Assembly (NCBI GenBank): GCA_027490225.1
Contig: JAIXYK010000063.1
Location: 1-64,000 of the forward strand
DNA: 64,000 nt
Direction: 5' to 3'
DNA from: Bacteroidota bacterium
GTDB taxonomy: Bacteria; Bacteroidota; Bacteroidia; M30B66
The position numbers and the translations under genes are program-made. Positions 54,351 to 62,586 of this stretch are shown one piece after another. Under the pieces are notes generated by a model that was not told where the DNA came from, ran no database searches, and worked only from the letters and a program-made list of their open reading frames with translations. Each line of letters opens with the position of its first letter. Positions within the stretch are counted from its first letter, which is position 1.

Positions 54351-54426
54351 GGGCGCCAAACACGCTATCGGCTATACTGCCCCTTTTATTTCATAAAGGG
54401 GCGGTATTTGCCTCTATCGTTGGCGC
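54351..54426 (+). repeat. GC-rich intergenic element C
   Basis: A 76-bp element between two divergent genes. The ends pair perfectly (GCGCCAA at 54353-54359 with TTGGCGC at 54420-54426), and the centre is a 13-bp hairpin (54374-54386 with 54395-54407, one G-T pair, 8-nt loop) whose core is GCCCCTTT/AAAGGGGC. It shares the order of conserved blocks with elements A and B. It is the best-preserved of the three. Confidence 0.7.
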
Positions 54427-54477
54427 AGCTGTCGTAATACCAATAAATTTACCATATTTGAAAATATTTTCCCTACT

Positions 54478-56292
54478 ATGGTCTTTCGGTTTTTCTGCAT
54501 TTTAATAATCACTTCAACTTCTGTAAATGCCCAAACTGAATGGTGGAGCAATGTAGTTTGGTATCAAATTTTCCCGGAACGTTTTTGCAATGGCGACCCT
54601 ACAAACGACCCAACAATTGGCAGCTTGCTAAATGCCTATCCAAATGATACTATTTCACGTTGGCAAGTTCACCCTTGGACTTCTCAATGGTATGAACTCC
54701 AGGATTATGAAAAACAAAATGGAAAAGATATTTGGTACAACATTCAACGCCGGCGTTACGGTGGAGATATTCAAGGTATCATAAATAAACTACCCTATTT
54801 AAAAGATTTAGGAATTACTGCCATTTATTTTAATCCACTTTTTACAGCTCCATCATCTCATAAATACGATGCCGCATGTTATCACCATATCGATCCACAT
54901 TTTGGTCCTGACCCCGAAGGTGATAAAAAAATGGTAATGCTTGAAAACCCCTCAAAACCAGAAACCTGGGTGTGGACCAAAGCTGATTTATTGGCGCTCG
55001 AAATGATTCAAAAAGCACATCAACTCAACATAAAAGTAATTTTCGATGGCGTATTCAACCACATGGGCCTCAACAGCTTTGCTTTTCAGGATGTAGTTAA
55101 GAATGGACAAAATTCAATTTACAAAGATTGGTTTACCATCAAACAATGGCCCGATAAAGCCACCGGCAAAGAGCTCGAATATGAAGGTTGGTTTGGCGTT
55201 AAAACCTTGCCTGAGTTGCACGAAGACGAAAATGGATTGGTAAAACCAGTAGCCGATTATGTTTTCGCTTGCACCCAACGCTGGATGAATCCATATAATA
55301 AAGGAACTGAAAACGGAATTGACGGTTGGAGACTTGACGTAGCTTACTGCATCAAGCACCAGTTCTGGAAAGATTGGCGGAAATATGTAAAATCCATTAA
55401 TCCATTAGCTTACCTAACTGCCGAAGTGGTTGAGCCAATTGATAAGTTGAAACCGTATTTACAAGGCGACGAATTCGATGCGGTAATGAATTACAATGTT
55501 GGATTTAACATGGCCGACTTTTTTATTGGAGAAAACACCTGCACCGCCGATAAGTTTGATGCTGACCTTGCAGCTTTGCGTACTGCATTTCCTGCTTCAA
55601 TTCAACCAAATGCGCAACAAAATTTATTCGATAGTCATGATACCAATCGCATGACATCAGCCATCGTAAATCAAAACAAAGTGCAATACCGCGATTGGGG
55701 AAAATACTTTGGCTGGTCGCAAGCAAGCAATCCTAACTATAACACAAGAAAACCAAACAAAGCAGAGGATATCATTCAAAATCAAATGCTCGTTTTTCTA
55801 ATGACTTATGTTGGTGCACCAATGCTTTATTATGGAACCGAAGCTGGTATGTGGGGCGCCAACGACCCAGATTGCCGCAAACCAATGATTTGGAAAGATA
55901 AAACGTACGACCCGGAAAACATATTACCTAATCAAACTAAAGCTGCTCAAAGCGATGGGGTGTTTTTTGACGAAGAAAAGTACCAGTTTATTCAAACGCT
56001 CATTCAAACAAGAAACAAATATGCTGCACTTAGAACTGGCAATTTTGAGCGGATTCCAAATTCCGATGCATCAATATTTGCTTATAAAAAAACCAGCACA
56101 GTAGAAAACACATCAGTTATTGTGATATTTAATACAGCTTTCCAAAACAAAAAAATAAATGTCCCATTAAATGATGGTGTACAGCAAATTTTGATAGATA
56201 AAAACTCGAAATTCGCATCCTCAAAAAACGAAACAAATAACTTAGAAATTGCTGCAAAAGGGTTTATGATTTTATTAAATCCAGCAAAATAA
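54478..56292 (+). CDS. Exported GH13 alpha-amylase/neopullulanase-like enzyme
   Basis: Hydrolyses alpha-1,4-glucans or cyclomaltodextrins. The 604-aa protein has a signal peptide (about residues 1-19) and the GH13 regions: DGVFNHMG (region I), GWRLDVAY with nucleophile Asp287 (region II), TAEVVEP with general acid Glu316 and DSHDTNRM with Asp388 (region IV). The WYQIFPERFCNGDP opening and RRRYGGDIQGI are those of neopullulanase/cyclomaltodextrinase members. The exported location suggests degradation of external starch or maltodextrins. No susC/susD genes are adjacent. It is followed within 8 bases by the amidohydrolase gene. Confidence 0.93.
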   Translation: MVFRFFCILIITSTSVNAQTEWWSNVVWYQIFPERFCNGDPTNDPTIGSLLNAYPNDTISRWQVHPWTSQWYELQDYEKQNGKDIWYNIQRRRYGGDIQGIINKLPYLKDLGITAIYFNPLFTAPSSHKYDAACYHHIDPHFGPDPEGDKKMVMLENPSKPETWVWTKADLLALEMIQKAHQLNIKVIFDGVFNHMGLNSFAFQDVVKNGQNSIYKDWFTIKQWPDKATGKELEYEGWFGVKTLPELHEDENGLVKPVADYVFACTQRWMNPYNKGTENGIDGWRLDVAYCIKHQFWKDWRKYVKSINPLAYLTAEVVEPIDKLKPYLQGDEFDAVMNYNVGFNMADFFIGENTCTADKFDADLAALRTAFPASIQPNAQQNLFDSHDTNRMTSAIVNQNKVQYRDWGKYFGWSQASNPNYNTRKPNKAEDIIQNQMLVFLMTYVGAPMLYYGTEAGMWGANDPDCRKPMIWKDKTYDPENILPNQTKAAQSDGVFFDEEKYQFIQTLIQTRNKYAALRTGNFERIPNSDASIFAYKKTSTVENTSVIVIFNTAFQNKKINVPLNDGVQQILIDKNSKFASSKNETNNLEIAAKGFMILLNPAK

Positions 56293-56300
56293 ATCTTAAA

Positions 56301-59300
56301 ATGAAGTATATTATTTCCATCATATTGCTGCAATTATGCTTTAATCAAAGCAACGGGCAAAGACTTTACCCTGTAAACGGAATTGAAGATAAAAGAGAAG
56401 CAATTGTTGCTTTGTACAATGCGAATATTCATGTTTCTTCCACAAAATTCATTTCAAATGGAATATTAATAATCGAAAAAGGCAGAATTAAAAATGTGCT
56501 TCCTGCTGGAAGTAAATTAGAAAAAGAATGGCAACAGATTAATGTCTACGGTCAACATATTTACCCTGCATTTATTGATATTTACAGTAATTATGGTGTA
56601 GAACAAAATGCAGCCACAAAAAGAAGAGGTGCAAATTTGGAAGAGCGACCAGATGCAACTGCCAATTCATGGAATATGGCCATTCAGCCAGAATTTGAGG
56701 CATATTCTACTTTTAAATCAGCCCCATCAGAAGCAGAAAATTTGCGAAAAAATGGGTTTGGTGCAGTTGCGACTCATCGGTCAGATGGCATAGTACGCGG
56801 CACAGGAACATTAGTTAGTACTGCAGATGGATATGAAAATGAACTTATCATTAAGCAAGAAGCGGCTTCTTATTTCTCTTTTAATAAAGGCTCCTCATTA
56901 CAAGAATATCCTTCATCGTTAATGGGAAGCATCGCTTTATTAAGACAAAACTACCTTGACGCAGATTGGTATCAAAAAGGTGGAAAAGATCAATATCACA
57001 ATTATTCTCTTGAAGCATTTAACACCAATAAAAATTTACCTGCAATAATAGAAACCAACAATTGGCAAAATGTTTTGAGGGCCGATAAAATTGGCGATGA
57101 ATTCAATCAACAATACATCATTAAAACTGCTGGCGATGAATATTTAAGAACAGATGAGATAAAAAAAACAAACGCTACATTAATTGTTCCTGTTAACTTT
57201 CCTCTTGGCTGGGACTTTTCTGATGCATACACTATGGATTATGTTCCATTGTCTGCACTAAAACATTGGGAAAATGCGCCATCAAATGCTGCTTTGTTAG
57301 CACAAAAAGGAATTCCATTCGCATTTACCTCAGCTGGTTTAAAAGACATCAGTACTTTCCTTGTAGCAATAAAAAAGTGCATTGACGCTGGCCTAAATTC
57401 CAAATTAGCGCTAAAAGCACTCACAGAAATTCCAGCAAAAATATTGAATGTTGAAAAAGAATTAGGCACCTTAGAACAAGGAAAACTGGCCAATTTCTTC
57501 ATCAGTTCTGATACTTTGTTTCACAAGGAAACTACCATTTTAGAAACTTGGGTACAAGGCAAGAGATACCAAACAGAACAAGCCCAGCAAACGGATATTA
57601 GAGGAGTTTACATGCTTTCAGAAAACAACCAGGAAATCGGAAAATTTGAAATCAAAGGAAAAAAATACAAACCAGAGATAAAATTCGACTTAAACTCGTC
57701 TAAATATGAGCCCATTAAGGGAAAAATTACTGCCACCATAAAAACTAAAGGAAATCTTTTAAATATTCAGGTTAAAACTGAAAAACCTGGAGATTTAGGC
57801 ATTTATAACATCAATGGAATAGTTGACACGAGCGAAACAAGAACAATTACTGGAGCTATTTCTACTCCAGAAGGAATTTTGCAAAACTTTTCTGCTGTGC
57901 TCATAAGTCCTTTCAATGACACTTTAATAGGAGACACTGCCATTTCAAAGAAATTTAACATGGATTCTATTCAAATCAACTATCCAAATGCTGCGTTTGG
58001 ATTCAAATCCTTACCTCGAGCAGATAATTATTTAATAAAAAATGCCACAATCTGGACTTCCGAAACAGCCGGTATTATTGAAAATGGTAGCTTGTATGTT
58101 TCTAATGGAAAAATAATTTCAGTTGGAAAAAATGAAGAGGTGAAAGCAATTTTACCAAAAGGAATTTCAGTAATTGAAATTGATGCAACAAACAAACATG
58201 TTACAGCTGGAATTATTGATGAACATTCTCACATTGCTATTGAAAGCGGCGTAAATGAAGGCACACAAAATAATACTGCAGAAGTAAGAATTGGCGATGT
58301 AGTAGATTGTAACGACCCAGCCATTTATTATCAGTTAGCTGGCGGGGTTACAACCGCTCAATTGTTGCACGGTTCCTCAAATCCTATTGGTGGACAATCT
58401 GCAATTATTAAGTTGAAATGGGGTGAAACTCCAGAAAACATGAAATTAAAAGATGCGCCGGGTCATATAAAATTTGCCTTGGGCGAAAACGTTAAACAAT
58501 CCAACTGGGGAGATAACAAAACAACAAGGTTTCCTCAAACAAGAATGGGCGTTGAACAAGTATATTTCGATGCTTTTGAAAGGGCTAAAAATTACCAAAA
58601 AACTAAAAATCTGGCCGCTGAAAAAAATTCCGTTATCAACTTTAAACGAGACCTTGAATTAGAAGCACTTGTTGAAATTTTAGAAGGTAAAAGATTCATT
58701 ACTTGTCACAGTTACGTGCAGTCTGAAATCAATATGCTAATGCATGTTGGCGATAGTATGGGTTTTAAAATAAACACCTTCACACATATTTTGGAAGGTT
58801 ATAAAGTTGCCGACAAAATGAAGGCTCGCGGAATAAATGCATCCAGCTTTTCTGATTGGTGGGCTTATAAATTTGAAGTAAATGATGCAATACCCTACAA
58901 CGGAGCACTGCTAAATAAAGTAGGTGTTAATGTTGGTTTTAATTCTGACGATGCCGAAATGGGCAGAAGATTGAACCAAGAAGCGGCAAAAGCTATGCTT
59001 TACGGAGGTGTTTCTGAAGAAGAAGCCTGGAAGTTTGTAACATTGAATCCGGCAAAAATGCTTCATATTGAGCAACAAACAGGAAGTTTAAAACCTGGAA
59101 AAGATGCCGATATTGTCATCTGGAGCGATAATCCTTTATCAATTTATGCAAAACCCGAAAAAACATTTGTGCAAGGTGCGGTGTACTTCGATTTAGAAAA
59201 AGATAAAATATTGCAGGCAGAAAATAAAGCCGAACGCAACCGAATCATTCAAAAAATGATGAGCGAAAAAGGGAATCCCGAAAATCTTAAAAACCCAATC

Positions 59301-59375
59301 AAAAGGAAATACTTAAAACGCCATTGCGACGATTTAGAAATAGAAAATAACGAATGGATGGATTATCAATATTAA
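56301..59375 (+). CDS. Amidohydrolase-superfamily protein, tandem domains
   Basis: A 1024-aa exported protein (signal peptide about residues 1-19). Two amidohydrolase-type domains can be seen. The C-terminal one (from about residue 575) is intact: IIDEHSH with metal ligands His642 and His644, later ITCHSYVQSE and FTHILEGYK histidines, GFNSDDAE acid, and PGKDADIVIWSDNP. The N-terminal one starts like the family (NGILIIEKGRIKNVLPAG, GQHIYPAFIDIYSN) but has no HxH, so it is probably non-catalytic. It resembles imidazolonepropionase-like enzymes; the substrate is unknown. The next gene starts by TAATG overlap. Confidence 0.87.
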   Translation: MKYIISIILLQLCFNQSNGQRLYPVNGIEDKREAIVALYNANIHVSSTKFISNGILIIEKGRIKNVLPAGSKLEKEWQQINVYGQHIYPAFIDIYSNYGVEQNAATKRRGANLEERPDATANSWNMAIQPEFEAYSTFKSAPSEAENLRKNGFGAVATHRSDGIVRGTGTLVSTADGYENELIIKQEAASYFSFNKGSSLQEYPSSLMGSIALLRQNYLDADWYQKGGKDQYHNYSLEAFNTNKNLPAIIETNNWQNVLRADKIGDEFNQQYIIKTAGDEYLRTDEIKKTNATLIVPVNFPLGWDFSDAYTMDYVPLSALKHWENAPSNAALLAQKGIPFAFTSAGLKDISTFLVAIKKCIDAGLNSKLALKALTEIPAKILNVEKELGTLEQGKLANFFISSDTLFHKETTILETWVQGKRYQTEQAQQTDIRGVYMLSENNQEIGKFEIKGKKYKPEIKFDLNSSKYEPIKGKITATIKTKGNLLNIQVKTEKPGDLGIYNINGIVDTSETRTITGAISTPEGILQNFSAVLISPFNDTLIGDTAISKKFNMDSIQINYPNAAFGFKSLPRADNYLIKNATIWTSETAGIIENGSLYVSNGKIISVGKNEEVKAILPKGISVIEIDATNKHVTAGIIDEHSHIAIESGVNEGTQNNTAEVRIGDVVDCNDPAIYYQLAGGVTTAQLLHGSSNPIGGQSAIIKLKWGETPENMKLKDAPGHIKFALGENVKQSNWGDNKTTRFPQTRMGVEQVYFDAFERAKNYQKTKNLAAEKNSVINFKRDLELEALVEILEGKRFITCHSYVQSEINMLMHVGDSMGFKINTFTHILEGYKVADKMKARGINASSFSDWWAYKFEVNDAIPYNGALLNKVGVNVGFNSDDAEMGRRLNQEAAKAMLYGGVSEEEAWKFVTLNPAKMLHIEQQTGSLKPGKDADIVIWSDNPLSIYAKPEKTFVQGAVYFDLEKDKILQAENKAERNRIIQKMMSEKGNPENLKNPIKRKYLKRHCDDLEIENNEWMDYQY

Positions 59376-60673
59376 TGGCTAAGAAAATGAAAATGATTCA
59401 AAAACACTTATTCACGCTAATGCTAGTAATCGCCTTTTGCAATGCAAATGCACAATCAAAAAGTTGCTTATTCATGGGCGCTCAACTGCACTTAGGTAAT
59501 GGTAAAACTATTGAAAATGGGGCTTTGGGTATAAAAAATGGGAAAATAACTTTAGCTGCTGACGCCAATAAAATCAGGCTTTCTAAAGATGCATACGATA
59601 CAATAATTAACGTTCAGGGGAAGCATATTTATCCCGGTTTTATATCTTTGATAAGCGAATTAGGTTTAAAAGAAATTGATGCAGTACGTGCTACACGCGA
59701 TGAAACTGAAGTTGGTTTACTCAATCCGCATGTGCGAGCCTTAACTGCCTACAATACAGATTCCCGCATCATTCCTACAATAAGATCAAATGGAATTTTA
59801 ACAGTTCAGGCAAAACCACAAGGAACACTGTTAACAGGAAGTTCTTCTATCTTCAAACTTACAGGATGGAATTGGGAAGACGCAGTTTTGAAGATCGATG
59901 ATGGAATACACCTCAACTGGCCAGAATCTGACGGTATTAAAGCTAAAGATGATACTTCAAAGGGAAATGTAAAAAGAAAAAAACACCTAGCACTTTTAGA
60001 GGAAATCTTCACAGATGCTAAAAGCTATGCATTCAAAAATGCGAAAACAGAAAAAAATATAAAACTTGAAGCGATGCTTGGCCTATTTGATGGCTCTAAA
60101 ATATTATACATTGAAGCAAATAAGGCAAGAGACATTTCTGAAAGCCTTGTTTTTGCGCATCAACATGGAATTAAAAAATGTGTAATTACAGGTGGAGCCG
60201 AAGCTTTAATGGTGCAAGAAAATATCAAAAAATATTCATTAGGAGTTATTTTGTCTCGATTGCATAAATTACCTGAAAATCCTGATGATCCAGTTGATTT
60301 ACCATTTAAAACCCCAGCTATTTTAACAGACAATGGAATTACTGTGGCTTTAGGCTACACAGGAGAAATGGGAGCAATGGGTAGTAGAAATTTAGGTTAT
60401 TTAGCGGGAACTGCAGCTGCTTATGGATTAAATAAAGATGATGCGTTGAAGCTCATCACTTCAAATGCTGCTTTACTTTCCGGAATTCAAGATGAAATTG
60501 GTAGTTTAGAAACTAACAAAAAAGCTACTTTTTTCATAACCGAAGGAGATGCACTAGATATGCGTACATCCAAAGTTTTAAATGCTTGGATTGATGGTTT
60601 AGAAGTAGATTTAGACAATCCTCAAAAACAACTTTATCATAAATACAGCAAAAAATATGGAGTAAACGAATAA
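59375..60673 (+). CDS. Amidohydrolase-like protein lacking the HxH metal motif
   Basis: A 432-aa exported protein starting at ATG 59375, the TAATG overlap with the previous stop; a signal peptide follows (FTLMLVIAFCNANAQ). It has the family's N-terminal beta sandwich (NGALGIKNGKITLAADANKI, GKHIYPGFISLISELG) and the C-terminal SLETNKKATFFITEGDALD, but at the place of HxH it reads FISLISELG, and the GHSH-like later histidines are replaced too. It therefore looks like a degenerate partner of the preceding protein, comparable to that protein's N-terminal half. A binding partner or regulatory role is inference. Confidence 0.83.
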   Translation: MAKKMKMIQKHLFTLMLVIAFCNANAQSKSCLFMGAQLHLGNGKTIENGALGIKNGKITLAADANKIRLSKDAYDTIINVQGKHIYPGFISLISELGLKEIDAVRATRDETEVGLLNPHVRALTAYNTDSRIIPTIRSNGILTVQAKPQGTLLTGSSSIFKLTGWNWEDAVLKIDDGIHLNWPESDGIKAKDDTSKGNVKRKKHLALLEEIFTDAKSYAFKNAKTEKNIKLEAMLGLFDGSKILYIEANKARDISESLVFAHQHGIKKCVITGGAEALMVQENIKKYSLGVILSRLHKLPENPDDPVDLPFKTPAILTDNGITVALGYTGEMGAMGSRNLGYLAGTAAAYGLNKDDALKLITSNAALLSGIQDEIGSLETNKKATFFITEGDALDMRTSKVLNAWIDGLEVDLDNPQKQLYHKYSKKYGVNE

Positions 60674-60739
60674 CTCTTTTTCGCCTTATATTTTTACTTA
60701 CTTTTACGACCAAAATCTACTCACTTTTCGAATTTATTA

Positions 60740-61645
60740 ATGGAAGAGAAATCAGAACAAAAACGCGGGAATAAACAGATAGTCTATCTTTTAGGCGGCC
60801 TTCTTCTTTTATCAGTTATAGGAAATGTTTATTTATTAAATAGAAGTACCACAGCAGAAAAAGAAGTTGTGGTAAAAACTGAACAGGTAGACTCGCTAAA
60901 TCAATTAAAGAAAACGCTAGACGGTAATTTTCAAGCAATGACTTTTGAACTAGACCAGTTCAGAGGAAAGAATATTCAATTAGATAGTTTGCTCGCAAAA
61001 GCGGATGGAGATATTGAAAAACAAAGAAATAAAATTGCAAGGTTAATCAAAGAAAACAAAGATATTCCACTAATTCGCAGGCAATTAGAGGAGATGAAAG
61101 CAATTAGAGACCAGTACAGGATTCAAATTGAACAATTAATAAAAGAAAATAAAGAATTAAAATTTGCAAACGTTAACCTCACACAAGAGGTTGATAATCT
61201 TAATAAAACAACTAAAGATTTATCTCAAAAAGTAGAGCTTGCATCTGTGTTGAAAGCAGAAAATATTGTTGTTAAGGCGCAAAGGTCCAAAGGAAAAGGA
61301 AAACTAGAAGAAACAGATAAAGCCAAAAGAGTTAGCAAAATTGCTATTACATTAGTGGTTGCTGAAAATAAAGTCGCAAAAGCTGGTCCCCGTGAAGTAG
61401 TAATGCGCTTAATTAAACCTGATGGTTATCCAATTACTGATCCTAACAGCGGCTCAGGTACATTTACCAAAGAAGATGGAAGATCTACTGAATATACTTC
61501 AAAAAAGAACATTGACTTTAGTAACGAAAGGTTAGAAGTAAATCTAGATTGGGATATTATTGAAGAATTGAAGGCAGGAATTTATATAGCCGAAGTTTAT
61601 TTAGACGGTAGATTAATTGGAAACAATAAATTTAATTTGAAATAA
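60740..61645 (+). CDS. Hypothetical coiled-coil membrane protein
   Basis: A 301-aa single-pass protein: cytoplasmic head (MEEKSEQKRGNKQ), a transmembrane helix (IVYLLGGLLLLSVIGNVYLL), a long coiled coil (about residues 45-170, with LKFANVNLTQEVDNLNKT) and a C-terminal beta domain (SKIAITLVVAENKVAKAGPR to YLDGRLIGNNKF). This architecture recurs in Bacteroidota without a named function. It lies 36 bases before the next small gene. Confidence 0.8.
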   Translation: MEEKSEQKRGNKQIVYLLGGLLLLSVIGNVYLLNRSTTAEKEVVVKTEQVDSLNQLKKTLDGNFQAMTFELDQFRGKNIQLDSLLAKADGDIEKQRNKIARLIKENKDIPLIRRQLEEMKAIRDQYRIQIEQLIKENKELKFANVNLTQEVDNLNKTTKDLSQKVELASVLKAENIVVKAQRSKGKGKLEETDKAKRVSKIAITLVVAENKVAKAGPREVVMRLIKPDGYPITDPNSGSGTFTKEDGRSTEYTSKKNIDFSNERLEVNLDWDIIEELKAGIYIAEVYLDGRLIGNNKFNLK

Positions 61646-61680
61646 CTTTTTGATTCGTTTCTTGTTAATTTCTATTCACA

Positions 61681-62073
61681 ATGAGCGAAGAAATTATAAA
61701 TTTACCAAGCCTTTCCAGCGAAATAGATATTTTCGAGGGTTTTATCCAATCTAAATCTATTCTCAGGTTACTAATCGAACAAATTAAAAAAGACCACCTG
61801 TCTGCTGGTTTCCCTGTTAAAATTCTACTCAACAAAAAATACTCATTTGCTGAATTGAGTGATTTATTGATTCAAAAATACTTAACCGTTACATCTTCCC
61901 AATTATCTCAATTGCTTTACCGAGTTGATATTTCTGAGACACAACTTGCTAAACAAATGAACTCTCCAGGTCTCGACCTTAAAGTAATAGCTGATATGAT
62001 AATTAAAAGAGAATTACAAAAAGTAATCTTGAGGTTAAAATATTCAGCTGACAACAACCAATCTTCCTACTAA
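61681..62073 (+). CDS. Hypothetical protein
   Basis: A 130-aa soluble protein, helical in composition, with no signal or known motif; it starts MSEEIINLPSLSSEIDIFEG and has a repeated Ser-Gln-Leu pattern (TSSQLSQLLYRVDISETQLA). One base separates it from the dCMP deaminase gene, so they are cotranscribed. Function unknown. Confidence 0.75.
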   Translation: MSEEIINLPSLSSEIDIFEGFIQSKSILRLLIEQIKKDHLSAGFPVKILLNKKYSFAELSDLLIQKYLTVTSSQLSQLLYRVDISETQLAKQMNSPGLDLKVIADMIIKRELQKVILRLKYSADNNQSSY

Positions 62074-62074
62074 A

Positions 62075-62575
62075 ATGCCGCTCGTAGAAACCTCCAATAA
62101 CAATAAATTACGAAATCCAAGTTTCGACGATATTTATATGAACCTTGCTGAAAGTCTCGCTCAAAAATCACATTGTGTGAAACAAAAAGTAGGCGCCGTT
62201 TTAACAAAAGATACAAGAATTGTTTCCCTTGGTTATAATGGACCTCCGGCTGGCACTCACAATTGCGATGAGGAATGGCCTGAAAACGGTTGTGCAAGAG
62301 ATAGAAAAGGAAGTTGCTCACTTGCTTTACATGCGGAAGCAAATGCAATATTATATGCTGCAAAAAATAAAGTTGATATGGATGGAAGTACTTTGTATGT
62401 AACGCTTTCACCCTGTTTACCTTGTGCAAGAATCATTTTTTCTGTTGGTGTAAAAAAGGTTTTTTACTTAAAATCCTATGCTGCATATAAAGGAATAGAA
62501 AGCGATGAAGGGGTCGACTTTCTTACTAAATTCGGAATTCAAGTAAGCCAATATATTCCTGAAACTAACGTTTAA
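62075..62575 (+). CDS. dCMP deaminase-family protein
   Basis: A 166-aa zinc cytidine/deoxycytidylate deaminase: the HAEANAIL motif supplies the His and catalytic Glu, and TLSPCLPCARI supplies two zinc cysteines. The N-terminal segment SLAQKSHCVKQKVGAV and the NCDEEWPENGCARDRKGSC part with additional cysteines (ComEB-like) are present. Likely reaction is dCMP to dUMP for thymidylate supply. Position just before the S41 protease gene is usual in Bacteroidota as I recall. Confidence 0.92.
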   Translation: MPLVETSNNNKLRNPSFDDIYMNLAESLAQKSHCVKQKVGAVLTKDTRIVSLGYNGPPAGTHNCDEEWPENGCARDRKGSCSLALHAEANAILYAAKNKVDMDGSTLYVTLSPCLPCARIIFSVGVKKVFYLKSYAAYKGIESDEGVDFLTKFGIQVSQYIPETNV

Positions 62576-62586
62576 CTTCTTCTATA

